Below are positions 1 through 8,983 of a stretch of DNA of 64,000 bases, piece by piece; within the stretch, counting starts at the first letter, position 1, and every line of letters starts with the position of its first letter. A model generated the notes under the pieces. The model saw only the letters and a program-made list of their open reading frames with translations, made no database searches and was not told where the DNA came from. Origin of the DNA: JAUVDZ01 sp042568205 (lineage in GTDB: Bacteria > Patescibacteriota > Gracilibacteria > UBA1369 > PNNO01). The stretch covers positions 3,643 through 67,642 of the forward strand of contig JBHPJE010000006.1 in the NCBI GenBank assembly GCA_042568205.1, written 5' to 3'. Made by a program: the position numbers and the translations under genes.

Positions 1-386
1 TTGTATTTACGGTTTTTGATTTTAAAATAGCAATTACTGCACTTTTAATTACTGTTTTTGGTGATTTGGCATCTGCATTAGTTGGAATAAAGTATGGAAA
101 GCATAGAATTAAAACAGGCAAGTCCTGGGAAGGTTTTGCCGCCGGACTGGTCATGAATTTAATTGTCGCCGGAGTATTTTTATGGGAATATCCATTGATT
201 GCAATATCAATGGCTGTTGTTGGAAGTTTTGTTGAGATGTTGACCTACAAACTTGATGACAATTTAACTGTTCCTATTGCTTCAGCTTTTGCAGGGCATA
301 CAGTCGCCTTTATTTTAGGAATTAGTTTGGTGCAACTGACTAATCCTATAACAGATTTATATCAATTCTTGACTTCTTTTTTATAA
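1..386 (+). CDS. SEC59/COG0170-like lipid (polyprenol/diacylglycerol) kinase or cytidylyltransferase, 3' part
   Basis: The reading frame is open from base 3 to the stop at 384-386, so the gene begins upstream of the window and the TTG at 66 is only an internal codon. The visible residues form hydrophobic membrane segments around a motif of the form GDLASALVGIKYGKHRI followed by GKSWEG. That motif resembles the CTP-binding signature (GD-A-A--G---GK--I, GKS-EG) of the integral-membrane dolichol kinase / phytol kinase / CDP-diglyceride synthetase group. Such enzymes act on isoprenoid or diacylglycerol lipids in the membrane. The exact substrate cannot be told from this fragment. gdhA follows in the same direction after 47 bases. 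Confidence 0.7.
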   Translation, partial: VFTVFDFKIAITALLITVFGDLASALVGIKYGKHRIKTGKSWEGFAAGLVMNLIVAGVFLWEYPLIAISMAVVGSFVEMLTYKLDDNLTVPIASAFAGHTVAFILGISLVQLTNPITDLYQFLTSFL

Positions 387-397
387 ATGGGTAAAGT
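369..397 (+). promoter_or_regulatory. possible gdhA promoter
   Basis: TTGACT (369-374) and TAAAGT (392-397) are separated by 17 bases and lie at the end of the preceding gene. A short inverted repeat GTGCT...AGCAC (402-406/415-419) lies between this promoter and the gdhA start. The -10 match is only moderate. Confidence 0.35.
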
Positions 398-433
398 TTC
401 GGTGCTCTTCTTTTAGCACTAACCAACTACGAA

Positions 434-1681
434 ATGTCACTTTTTCAAAACACTCTAAAGCAGATCAATGAAGCTGCTGAGATTATGAATCTTGAAGAAG
501 ATATTTTAACTATTTTAAGCCACCCTAAACGTATTATTCAAGTTAGCCTTCCAATTAGAATGGATGATGGAAAGGTTAAGGTTTTTGAAGGATTCCGTGT
601 TCAACACAATGATGTTGCTGGTCCATTTAAAGGTGGAATTAGATATCATCAACAAGTTGATATGGAAGAAGTTAAAGCACTTGCAACATGGATGACAATG
701 AAATGTTCAGTTGTAGGAATCCCTTTAGGTGGAGGAAAAGGTGGAATCATTGTTGATCCAAAAACATTATCAAAACGAGAGTTAGAACAATTAACTCGAA
801 AATATATAGACAGAGTTCAACATAATATCGGACCTAACATGGACGTGCCAGCTCCTGATGTAAATACAAACGGAGAGATCATGGCATGGATGACTGATGA
901 ATACATGAAACTTGGAAACATCAATAAACGTGGTGTTGTAACTGGAAAACCACTTGAATGTGGAGGTTCAGAAGGTCGAGCCGCTGCAACTAGTCAAGGG
1001 GGATCTTATGTATGGGAAGAAATTGCAAAAGAAAAAGGAACTAATCCTGGAGAAACTAAAGTTGTAATTCAGGGATTTGGTAATGCTGGATCTCACATGG
1101 CTCGAATCATGGGAGAACAAGGTTACAAAATCGTAGGTGTTTCTGATTCAAAAGGCGGAGTTTACTGCGCTGAAGGATTAGACGCACCTTGCGTACTTAA
1201 ATGCAAAGTAGAAAAAGGATCAGTTACTGAATGCGAATCTCAATGTGGCGAATGCAAACAAGTTACAAACGAAGAATTAATCACTGCAGAATGCGATATT
1301 TTAGTTTTAGCTGCTCTTGAAAACCAAGTTACTGAAGAAAACGCAGCTAACGTTAAAGCTAAATATATTATTGAGTTAGCAAATGGTCCAATTACTCCTG
1401 AAGCAGACAAGATTCTTGAAAAGAATGACGTTTTAGTTATTCCAGATATACTTGCAAATGCTGGTGGAGTAACAGTTAGTTACTTTGAATTAGTTCAGAA
1501 CGAAGCAGGATATTATTGGACAGCAGACAAAGTTCAAAGACGTCTTAAACCAATCATGATCAAAGCTTATCAAAGAGTTAGCGAAATGATGCAGGAGCAC
1601 AAGTGTTCAATGCGTCAGGCAGCATTCATCTCTGCGATGGACAGACTCGGAGTTATGTTGAAGATAAGGGGTTTCGAGTAA
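434..1681 (+). CDS. gdhA: Glu/Leu/Phe/Val dehydrogenase (glutamate dehydrogenase)
   Basis: This 415-aa protein has the usual length of hexameric glutamate dehydrogenases, which interconvert glutamate and 2-oxoglutarate plus ammonium with NAD(P). The substrate-side signature GGIRYH and the glycine-rich GGGKGG stretch (near residue 100) are present, as is the catalytic Asp in PAPDVNT (near 140). The Rossmann motif GFGNAGSH is near residue 213, and the late ALENQ and ANAGG motifs are intact. The unusual part is a cysteine cluster at about residues 245-275, with six Cys in some 30 residues including CESQCGEC, where relatives normally carry none. ATG at 434 is the first good start; no Shine-Dalgarno is visible. 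It stands alone and is closed by a terminator at 1701-1735. Confidence 0.96.
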   Translation: MSLFQNTLKQINEAAEIMNLEEDILTILSHPKRIIQVSLPIRMDDGKVKVFEGFRVQHNDVAGPFKGGIRYHQQVDMEEVKALATWMTMKCSVVGIPLGGGKGGIIVDPKTLSKRELEQLTRKYIDRVQHNIGPNMDVPAPDVNTNGEIMAWMTDEYMKLGNINKRGVVTGKPLECGGSEGRAAATSQGGSYVWEEIAKEKGTNPGETKVVIQGFGNAGSHMARIMGEQGYKIVGVSDSKGGVYCAEGLDAPCVLKCKVEKGSVTECESQCGECKQVTNEELITAECDILVLAALENQVTEENAANVKAKYIIELANGPITPEADKILEKNDVLVIPDILANAGGVTVSYFELVQNEAGYYWTADKVQRRLKPIMIKAYQRVSEMMQEHKCSMRQAAFISAMDRLGVMLKIRGFE

Positions 1682-1700
1682 AATATTTGCAAATTAAAGA

Positions 1701-1735
1701 AAAGGCCTTCTCAGTGCGAGTGGGTCTTTTTTATT
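1701..1735 (+). terminator. rho-independent terminator of gdhA
   Basis: A 12-bp stem with G-T wobbles and one mismatch (AAAGGCCTTCTC at 1701-1712 with GAGTGGGTCTTT at 1718-1729) has a 5-base loop and runs into a T tract. It begins 19 bases after the gdhA stop. Confidence 0.8.
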
Positions 1736-1749
1736 GTCAGATCTAGTCT

Positions 1750-1817
1750 GGCTTCAAAATAGGTATGCCTTCAAAATAGTTATGGCGCCAAAACTATTAT
1801 GGCCTCAAAACTCAACT
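1750..1817. repeat. four degenerate 17-bp tandem repeats, copy 1
   Basis: Units begin at 1750, 1767, 1784 and 1801, with consensus close to GGCTTCAAAATAGTTAT. The same repeat type, three units, lies just past the 3' end of pckA at 7333-7383. Both tracts are preceded by a stretch containing TTGTCAGATCTAGT. The two copies mark a duplicated segment of pckA downstream DNA. Confidence 0.85.
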
Positions 1818-1863
1818 ACCCAAACACCTCAGTAATCGAAGCATTTAGTTTCGGATAATTTTT
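1816..1863 (-). pseudogene. remnant of the pckA 3' end
   Basis: Read on the minus strand, this stretch encodes YPKLNASITEVFG followed by a stop, the same last 13 residues as the intact pckA at 7381-8928. A run of about 30 bases is identical between the two. The reading frame continues in phase from the stop codon of the giant gene at 1897, so readthrough of that TAA would add 26 residues ending in the PEPCK tail. The rest of pckA is absent here. This is a leftover of duplication or recombination, not a working gene. Confidence 0.9.
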
Positions 1864-1896
1864 GATACTATCTTGAAAAATCTCAATGTAAGCCAA

Positions 1897-4800
1897 TTAT
1901 TCAAATTCTCCATATTCATTTCTTAAGGATTGCAGAGCCTCCCCCCACTTAATTACATTTGTTGTTTGCAGTATATTAAATCCATTTGGGTATTTGATAA
2001 TTTCAGCAGCATTCTTAACTGCAAGTATTGTTGAAAGGTCAATTTCTTTTATTAATTTATCTCTATATGCTTGCACTTCAGCTCTCATTTTTGGATCTTT
2101 AATTTTATTTATTCGTGAATTGTTGAAAACAGTATATTTATAACTATTTTTAATCCGATTAAATAGCCCTACTACTCCTCCAATTCTTTTTATTTCAGCA
2201 TCTCTTGTAAATGACATTGTTTCATCTGAAAAAAGTTGTAACATATATTGATATTGTTCTTTAATGAATTTTTTATAATCCTGAGTGGTTCTTAAATCCA
2301 TATCTTTGGAGATAGATTTATATCTATTTCTGATTCCCAGAAATTTTGTAAAATAGTGAGTAGCTTCATGTACTTCAATTGAACGGTCTCTTACACCTTT
2401 TTGTTTTCTATTAACAAATGTAACCAATCCACCTGCTGTATCGCAATTAAATCCATCTACCGCAGTGCTTAAATGTTTAGATTTTTCATTAGCTGATAAA
2501 CTATCCCAGTTTGGAATTTGTTTGCTTATTTGCACACTTAATTCTGGTGATATATATATTATTAATTGTGGTCCATTAGTTTGTGTTTCTGAAGTGTAAA
2601 GGTCAAAGTCTATATCACCTTTTAGTTTTATCGCACCTTGGCTCGCATCTTCAATAAATTGTCTTACCATATCAGTTTGATCTTGTTTTGACATTTCTTT
2701 TACACCATCAGTAAGCCCGCGATCAGATTTATATTTTATGAGCATATCTTGTATTAGTTTTCTTTGTTTTAAACTTAAAGATTGTCTTTGATTTTTTGAC
2801 ATATTTTTAAGTATTTTTTTATGTAACTCATCTACTGATAATTTTTTTCTATCTTTAACTGTTATCTTTTTAAAAGATCTAAGAGCATCTGCCATCAATA
2901 TGCTATGTTTTATACTTGGTAATTCTTTACTAAATGGATTTTCACTTAAGATACCTTTGTAAACATCTATTTTATAAACATGTGCTAAAGCTGTGATCAT
3001 TGCATAATTAGGATTATCAGATGCAATCATCTTTTTTATTTGCTCTTTCATTAATTCAATTTTTTTGTTTTTAGGGATTTTAAGAACTTCCATTATATTA
3101 TTAAATGATCTTAGTTTGTTTTCTAAACCACTTACACTCGTAGAATCAAACTCTCTATGATCGTTAAACAATAGCATTTCTTCATCGATTTTTTTTGAAA
3201 CCAATTTTTTCAATTCACTAGTATCTAGCCCTGCTTCTTTTGCTTTTTGCATTAATGCTGTTATTGTTTGTTGATCAATTGTAAAATTATTCTTTAGCAT
3301 CGTTTGAAATGTATTAATAAGTTTAGAATTATTGATTTCACCTATAGGAAAAGAGAATTCTGGAAATGTTCTTTTCATTGTTTCAACATGAATGAATAAA
3401 TTAGGATAACCATGTTCACCATATTTTGCATATTTTTGCATTACCATTGAACAATTATCAATAAATATTTTTTTAATATTTATATGGTTTTTAAGTTTTT
3501 CATGAAGGCTTTTTGCTAGAACAGCATCAGTGATTTTAAGATAATCTGTCATTTCTGCAATTCTTTTAAACATATGATCATGATTTTTAAAAAGCTGCGC
3601 TAATTCTGCACTATTCAAACTTAAAAGCATTTTAAGTGCTTTTTTCTCACTTTTTACATTATCTTTATTTTCAGGTTTGAATTTATTTGCAATTCTATCT
3701 ACATGCGATTTAAATGTTTCTTTTTTATGTTTTGGTCTATTTTCTGCAACTAAGTATGTTTCAGCTTGATGTGCCTTTCCCTTCATCCCTTTTAAAAATT
3801 TCTTTGCTTCTGCTGAACTTAATCCCTGCTCTATTAATTCACCAACAAGCAAACCATATTCATGTAAAAGTTTTGGATTATCTACACCGTGCGATTTTGC
3901 ATATTCATATGCCAGTACAAAATTTACTGATTTTGGATTACTTATTAAGTTTTTTATTTTTTTTATTTGCTTATAACTCAAATTACCACTTAATATTGTT
4001 CCAAGTTGATTTACAGAAATTTCACCTTTATCAACCATCTTATTAAGTATGTTTCGTTTTTTTGGATCTTTTATTTTATTCACACTATCTCTGGTCTCGT
4101 AATCGTGGTCAGCTTTAAATAATGCTCTTCCTGTTGCACCATGAAGCATAGACATAGATGCTTTACTTGCAAGCATTGTTCCAAGAGCTCTACCATATTG
4201 TTCGAGTATAGATCCTTCTGATTGCCCAAATAGTGCATTAACCCCCATCATACAAGGGGCTTCAAGCGCTGCAATTGAAATTGCATGTGAAGCTATTTTC
4301 CCAACCATTCCTTGTTCTGCCACTTTTGCTAATAGTTTTTGACCACCTTGCGATGTATATTTCATACTTCCGTAAGTACCTAAACTGTGGGCTAATAGTT
4401 GAGATATATCTAAAGGAGGATTTTCTCCTCTCGCAATATATCTCATAGTTCGATCCACAATTTCAGAAATTGCAAGATCTGCTACAAAACTAGTTCCTCT
4501 TACACCTAATCTAAATGCAGCTGATTTAAGGGTTTGTTTAAGTGCTTCTTTTGTTAAAGTACGTTTTACTAACCATTTTGCCCCCTGCTGTACACCTATT
4601 TTGGCTAATTCTCCGGCACCTGCACTGGCTGCCATAATTGGGATTTCACCAATAAGACCTTCTACAAAATCCCATCCTTCATCTGATATAGTAAAGAATT
4701 CATTATTAGGATCGAAAGCTTTATTGAAGTCATAGGCAACAGGATTTGATGATTGAGACATATCACCTTCTTCTGACATTACCCCTTTTACATATCCTTT

Positions 4801-6936
4801 AACGTTAGTTTCATGCTCTTTATTCTCATGTTTTGCTATTAAGATTTTGAGTCTTGCTGCTTCATAAAATTCCTTCTTTTTTGCTAAAGGAAGCGCTTCA
4901 TATCTTGCATATCCACCGGCATCTTGAAATGCTCTTTGAAAAATGCCGGCATTTTTTTGTTCAAATGGTGAATAATCTTCATATTTTGATACTGGTTCGT
5001 CTTCGTCAATAAACGTCTCATGAGGGCTTATAAGATCTGTTACTGTGTCAGCTACCTCATTAGCTACTCTTGTAACTCCAGGCACTTGGTGTAAAAGGGC
5101 TGGAATTCTTGGTGTAGCTACTTCTAATAATTTTTCGAAATCTTTAAAAGATATACTTCTATTATCTTTAAATTTCCAAAATCTATTTCTGTTTTTTTCT
5201 CTATAAGCCGGATCTTTCATCAATTTTCTTCTTCTCTCAATTAATTTCCTTTTCATAGTTTCTTCAAAAAGAACTCTGGCTCCTCCTCTATATTTGTCTT
5301 CTCGGGCTATTTTCCCGAATTTGTGTAATGCATCTTCCTGCTCATCACTTTTTTCTTTCGGACTAATTGTCGTAATCATTGTTTTAACAAAACTGTAATG
5401 TCTTTTTAAAAAATCATATTCCGTATTACCTCTTGCTCCAAATTCTTTATATTTTAAACCTATTTCCCCTTCAGGTTTATCCTTAAGCATTGCATATGCT
5501 TCTTTTAAATTAGCAGCTTTACCCGAATGCATATTTGCTCTTAGCTGATCAAATACTTTTTTTAATTTTTTAATAACTTTTTTTCTAAAACCATCACTTA
5601 AATGAAATCCATTTTTATTATTATTAGGTTCTTGTATACAAGCCATTGAGTATCTTTGAGCTAAAGAAATCACATATTTACTTGATTCCTTTAATCTCTC
5701 TTTTGCGTGCTTTACCTGCTTCTTTACTGCTTCATCTTTATTTTTTTTAAATTTATTAATGAAGAATCTAAATTTACCATACGCAGATAAATGCAGGCCA
5801 TTTTGAAAATCAATTTCTGCTTTTAAAAAATTCACTTTATCAGGATCAGTTTCTTTTTTCTCCTTTTCTTCTAACGACATTCTCATTCTAATTCTTTGAA
5901 AACCACTCAACATAGCCATTAATTGTTTAACTTGCAGCGATTGTGTAAGCGTTTTATAAATTTTAGTTGGACCAACTGTCCCATCAGCATTTCTATCAAA
6001 ATATAAACTCATTGTGGCCAGGTTTTCTTCTAATGCATTTTTTAAAATCATTTTTTCAGCAGGGCTTTTTGCGAATTTTTCAAGACCACCACTATAAAAA
6101 AAGTTGATCTGCTTGAGCAATTTAAGTTCTTGTATATTCGCATCGCTTTCAGCAAGTTTAGGATCGATTTTAATATCAATATTTTTGCCGCCTTTTGATA
6201 ATATAAATTTTTCTTCAGGGAATTTCCGCAATATTGAAAGATAACTTTCATTTTTATAGTCGCTGTTTTTCAATTTGCTAATTTGCTTATCTTTTATATC
6301 TGCGTACATCACTTGCCCTCCTGCAGCAGTTCCTTGAATATATATTTTCGAATTTCTGGTTTCCAGGACATTCCCTTTCACGAATAATTTTGAATGATAA
6401 TGTTTTTGTTTTTTTAATTTTATTACCGCTTCTTCAATTTTCTTATCTACTCGTAAATAAGCTTCTCCTATATTCCCGCCTTTATCTGTTCGGTTAAAAG
6501 GAGAGAGATGCATATGTAAAGCAAGCATATTATTGATTGCTTCGTCAAAATTAGCCTTTCTTACTAAATTAATATTTTTTTTACTGAGTTCATCGTATTT
6601 TTTATTTTCTTGCTGTTTAATTCTTTCTCCAATGGTTTTATGGAGTTTGTCAGATCGAATGTCTAGATTTATTGAATAAAGTAAAAATTCATTATACCCA
6701 CCTTCTTTTTTTAGAAAAGTTTTAGTAGATTCTTGAATTTGTTTTAAATAATCCTGCTTATCTTTTTCATGACCATTGTATGTAGCATGTCCAATATACT
6801 TACTTGCTTTTTTAGTATGCGAATCAAATTTTTCAAGTAGAAGATCATAGGCAGCTTTCAATACGAAACTCTTACTCTCCTTTATTTGAGGAGCAATCTT
6901 CTTTTCTATATGTTGTTTAGCTTGTCCAAACGGCAT
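1897..6936 (-). CDS. giant effector-like protein, cassette 2, with C-terminal HEATH zincin-like region
   Basis: No described family was recognised for this 1679-aa protein. Residues 1 to about 650 are highly charged, predicted helical, and start with an amphipathic segment (MPFGQAKQH...) nearly identical to cassette 3. A conserved core follows (about 720-970). It begins with DPNNE-F-ISDEG, runs through Gly/Ala-rich hydrophobic helices, and has an EAPCMM motif before a YGRALGTML segment. The rest is helical and lineage-specific. Near the C-terminus VHEATHYF (HEATH at residues 1523-1527) matches the HExxH zinc site of metallopeptidases; the third ligand is not certain. There is no signal peptide. 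The start ATG overlaps the stop of the small upstream gene (TAATG), implying coupled translation. A pckA remnant follows the stop. Confidence 0.85.
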   Translation of the reverse strand: MPFGQAKQHIEKKIAPQIKESKSFVLKAAYDLLLEKFDSHTKKASKYIGHATYNGHEKDKQDYLKQIQESTKTFLKKEGGYNEFLLYSINLDIRSDKLHKTIGERIKQQENKKYDELSKKNINLVRKANFDEAINNMLALHMHLSPFNRTDKGGNIGEAYLRVDKKIEEAVIKLKKQKHYHSKLFVKGNVLETRNSKIYIQGTAAGGQVMYADIKDKQISKLKNSDYKNESYLSILRKFPEEKFILSKGGKNIDIKIDPKLAESDANIQELKLLKQINFFYSGGLEKFAKSPAEKMILKNALEENLATMSLYFDRNADGTVGPTKIYKTLTQSLQVKQLMAMLSGFQRIRMRMSLEEKEKKETDPDKVNFLKAEIDFQNGLHLSAYGKFRFFINKFKKNKDEAVKKQVKHAKERLKESSKYVISLAQRYSMACIQEPNNNKNGFHLSDGFRKKVIKKLKKVFDQLRANMHSGKAANLKEAYAMLKDKPEGEIGLKYKEFGARGNTEYDFLKRHYSFVKTMITTISPKEKSDEQEDALHKFGKIAREDKYRGGARVLFEETMKRKLIERRRKLMKDPAYREKNRNRFWKFKDNRSISFKDFEKLLEVATPRIPALLHQVPGVTRVANEVADTVTDLISPHETFIDEDEPVSKYEDYSPFEQKNAGIFQRAFQDAGGYARYEALPLAKKKEFYEAARLKILIAKHENKEHETNVKGYVKGVMSEEGDMSQSSNPVAYDFNKAFDPNNEFFTISDEGWDFVEGLIGEIPIMAASAGAGELAKIGVQQGAKWLVKRTLTKEALKQTLKSAAFRLGVRGTSFVADLAISEIVDRTMRYIARGENPPLDISQLLAHSLGTYGSMKYTSQGGQKLLAKVAEQGMVGKIASHAISIAALEAPCMMGVNALFGQSEGSILEQYGRALGTMLASKASMSMLHGATGRALFKADHDYETRDSVNKIKDPKKRNILNKMVDKGEISVNQLGTILSGNLSYKQIKKIKNLISNPKSVNFVLAYEYAKSHGVDNPKLLHEYGLLVGELIEQGLSSAEAKKFLKGMKGKAHQAETYLVAENRPKHKKETFKSHVDRIANKFKPENKDNVKSEKKALKMLLSLNSAELAQLFKNHDHMFKRIAEMTDYLKITDAVLAKSLHEKLKNHINIKKIFIDNCSMVMQKYAKYGEHGYPNLFIHVETMKRTFPEFSFPIGEINNSKLINTFQTMLKNNFTIDQQTITALMQKAKEAGLDTSELKKLVSKKIDEEMLLFNDHREFDSTSVSGLENKLRSFNNIMEVLKIPKNKKIELMKEQIKKMIASDNPNYAMITALAHVYKIDVYKGILSENPFSKELPSIKHSILMADALRSFKKITVKDRKKLSVDELHKKILKNMSKNQRQSLSLKQRKLIQDMLIKYKSDRGLTDGVKEMSKQDQTDMVRQFIEDASQGAIKLKGDIDFDLYTSETQTNGPQLIIYISPELSVQISKQIPNWDSLSANEKSKHLSTAVDGFNCDTAGGLVTFVNRKQKGVRDRSIEVHEATHYFTKFLGIRNRYKSISKDMDLRTTQDYKKFIKEQYQYMLQLFSDETMSFTRDAEIKRIGGVVGLFNRIKNSYKYTVFNNSRINKIKDPKMRAEVQAYRDKLIKEIDLSTILAVKNAAEIIKYPNGFNILQTTNVIKWGEALQSLRNEYGEFE

Positions 6937-7220
6937 TATTCTTTGTTTTTATTTTTTGCTTTTTGTATATAGATTTTTGCAAGTTTATCCATCCCTTTCA
7001 TATAAGTATCTTGAAGCCCATACTTAACAATTAGCTTCAATTTAATCTCTTTTTCTTTGTCTTGTCTTTTAATAAAATGATTATAAACTTGTTTGAGCTC
7101 TTTTTCATCCATATACTCAATAAGATCAAGCCATTCCTGCTTTTTTTGTGGCGACTTGAAACTTATCTCGTCTAAGAGATTTTTTAAGTCTATCTTCGAT
7201 TTTTGTTTTTGTTTAGACAT
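6936..7220 (-). CDS. small helical partner protein of the giant protein, cassette 2
   Basis: This 94-aa, very lysine-rich, predicted all-helical protein is of unknown family. It shares the pattern LKNLLDEISFK, then KKQEWLDL, then LKQVYNHF and IKLKLIVKYG with the partners at 20936-21220 (very close) and 14806-15081 (more distant). An upstream in-frame ATG at 7265 falls beyond the -10 box, so the ATG at 7220 is preferred; this also aligns the N-terminus with its paralogues. Its stop shares a base with the start of the giant gene. Its fixed position suggests a chaperone, adaptor or immunity-like role, but that is inference. Confidence 0.85.
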   Translation of the reverse strand: MSKQKQKSKIDLKNLLDEISFKSPQKKQEWLDLIEYMDEKELKQVYNHFIKRQDKEKEIKLKLIVKYGLQDTYMKGMDKLAKIYIQKAKNKNKE

Positions 7221-7244
7221 ATTTTGGGTATAATATATCAATAT

Positions 7245-7273
7245 ATTATACCAAAAAAATAGCACAACGTAAA
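7245..7273 (-). promoter_or_regulatory. promoter of cassette 2
   Basis: Minus strand: TTTACG (7268-7273), 17-base spacer, TATAAT (7245-7250) preceded by TTGG. It matches the promoters at 15107-15135 and 21246-21274 in boxes and spacing. The -35 box sits inside an inverted repeat CACAAC-N6-GTTGTG (7263-7280) not seen at the other two. Confidence 0.8.
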
Positions 7274-7332
7274 GGTTGTGAAGAAGTATAATTTTTAGTT
7301 GTCAGATCTAGTTTAGTTGGTAGATCTAGTTT

Positions 7333-7383
7333 GGCTTCAAAATAGTTTTGGCGCCATAACTATTATGACCACATAACTTCCTA
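7333..7383. repeat. three degenerate 17-bp tandem repeats, copy 2
   Basis: Units begin at 7333, 7350 and 7367 and match the tract at 1750-1817. Just before them, GATCTAGTTT occurs twice 18 bases apart. The last unit touches the pckA stop codon. Confidence 0.8.
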
Positions 7384-8928
7384 CCCAAACACCTCAGTAA
7401 TCGAAGCATTCAGCTTTGGGTATTTTTTGAAGTATTCAAGTCGTTCAGTTTTCAATTTCGCCACCATTGAGTTGTATTCGTCCATTCGTCCGCAACGTTC
7501 ATACAACTTCTTTGGTTGAACGATTTCCATGTCGTCTAGCCCAGGCACTTCTGAAGCAATCATGTAGCCGAAATCAGGATCTTCTTCCCATTTGATTGTT
7601 CCTTCTGCGATGCCTTTAACACATGCAGATGAGTGTGGGATTTTTACTTTTTTCGATTCTTCAATTGATTCTTGTCCACCAACTCGTCCTGTGTTCATAA
7701 GGTAAACTTTCATGTCGATTTTTTCTAAAAGCTCTTCGACTCTGTTTCCTTGTTGGTCATCTAATAGCGGGAAGAAAGGATTCGTTCCAGGGATTCTAAG
7801 GGCCTTTCCTGCTTCAGCTGCGCCTCCTGCTGATGTTCCTGTTGTTTCACCTAGCATGAAGTAAGCAGCAGCTTGTTCTGCGTTTAATTTTGCTACAGAT
7901 GGAATTATATTTTCATTTCTATTTAGGATGATTAACGCGTCAGCTTGTTTAATTTCGCTAGCTTTTCCGGCATTAGGAATAGCCTTTAAACTAAACACTG
8001 ATCGCCCATTTTTCGTGTATGAAGTATCAAAAAAGTCTACTTCTCCTTCTTCGTTCATTGAAACATTTTCTAAGTAAGCTTTTTGATCAATTGTCGCATT
8101 GTAAATTGCTTCTTCAGTCTCAGGATTTAGTCCAAAAGTCTTTGCAAAACATCCAGCTTCAGTTGCCACAACTTTTCCATCAGGCATTAAAGCTAAAAAG
8201 TCATCTTGCACTGGTCGACTCTCATTTTGTGAAGTAAAAGTTGTTGTAGTTTTTCCTGTCCCACTTAAACCAATAATCAACAAAGTTTTTTCACCTGAAT
8301 CAGTCGGAACAATCTTCGCCCCAGCATGTAAAGGAATTCCACCTCGATCATAAACCATCTTATTCCACATTCTAAGTCCGCTTTTTTTCGATTCCCCAAA
8401 ATAATCAGTATTGAAAACACGGGTAACCATACAATCAACATCACTAGCGATTAATCGATCATTCGCATACCCAGGCGCCTCTAAATTTGGAGTATAGATA
8501 ACCGTTACTTCTGGCTTGTAGCCTTCGTTTTCGTAAGATTCCAAAGGATAATACATAGTCTTTTGCATAGCCGCAATATTCGCGATCGATTTCTCACAAA
8601 TTAGCCGCGCTTTCACTCTAAATTCAGGATCATTCCCAATATATCCATCAATCACAATCATATCCTTACCGCTCATATATTCATTTTGCATAGCTGCCAT
8701 TTTGTCACCTTCAGCTTTTGAAATACATTGAATAGTGTGCTCTTCAGGTTTATCGCTTACCATAAAAGTCGAAGGACCCGAACGAGAAACAACCTTAGTT
8801 GCAACGTTCCAGTTTCCATATTTAGTTTTCTTTGCGTTTGGCATTTGCTCGATCATTTTGTCGAGTTCTTCTAAAGAAGGATTGTAAATAAGATTCCAAT
8901 CAGTTGGGAGGTTTGCGTAGTTAGACAT
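7381..8928 (-). CDS. pckA: phosphoenolpyruvate carboxykinase (ATP)
   Basis: This 515-aa protein, of normal family length, interconverts oxaloacetate plus ATP with PEP, CO2 and ADP in the cytoplasm. The kinase P-loop GLSGTGKTT lies near residues 220-230, and the metal-binding DD of QDDF follows. The Arg of the substrate site sits in an NDRLIASDVD context. Further conserved elements include the LHAGA and MLGETTGTSAGG segments. The TTGTSAGG version of the late loop differs somewhat from the common enzymes. ATG at 8928 starts in MSNYANLPTDW. The gene lies between two small+giant cassettes, and its 3' end is duplicated at 1816-1863. With ppdK nearby it points to PEP synthesis or C4 metabolism. Confidence 0.96.
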   Translation of the reverse strand: MSNYANLPTDWNLIYNPSLEELDKMIEQMPNAKKTKYGNWNVATKVVSRSGPSTFMVSDKPEEHTIQCISKAEGDKMAAMQNEYMSGKDMIVIDGYIGNDPEFRVKARLICEKSIANIAAMQKTMYYPLESYENEGYKPEVTVIYTPNLEAPGYANDRLIASDVDCMVTRVFNTDYFGESKKSGLRMWNKMVYDRGGIPLHAGAKIVPTDSGEKTLLIIGLSGTGKTTTTFTSQNESRPVQDDFLALMPDGKVVATEAGCFAKTFGLNPETEEAIYNATIDQKAYLENVSMNEEGEVDFFDTSYTKNGRSVFSLKAIPNAGKASEIKQADALIILNRNENIIPSVAKLNAEQAAAYFMLGETTGTSAGGAAEAGKALRIPGTNPFFPLLDDQQGNRVEELLEKIDMKVYLMNTGRVGGQESIEESKKVKIPHSSACVKGIAEGTIKWEEDPDFGYMIASEVPGLDDMEIVQPKKLYERCGRMDEYNSMVAKLKTERLEYFKKYPKLNASITEVFG

Positions 8929-8983
8929 GTTTTAAAAAGTTAAGTTCAAAAAGCCTTCGGGGGTATTTTAGTGGGTAAACGTT

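Noticed and set aside
1750..7383. Repeat arrays considered as CRISPR
   Set aside because: Units are contiguous 17-bp repeats without spacers, and no cas genes are present.
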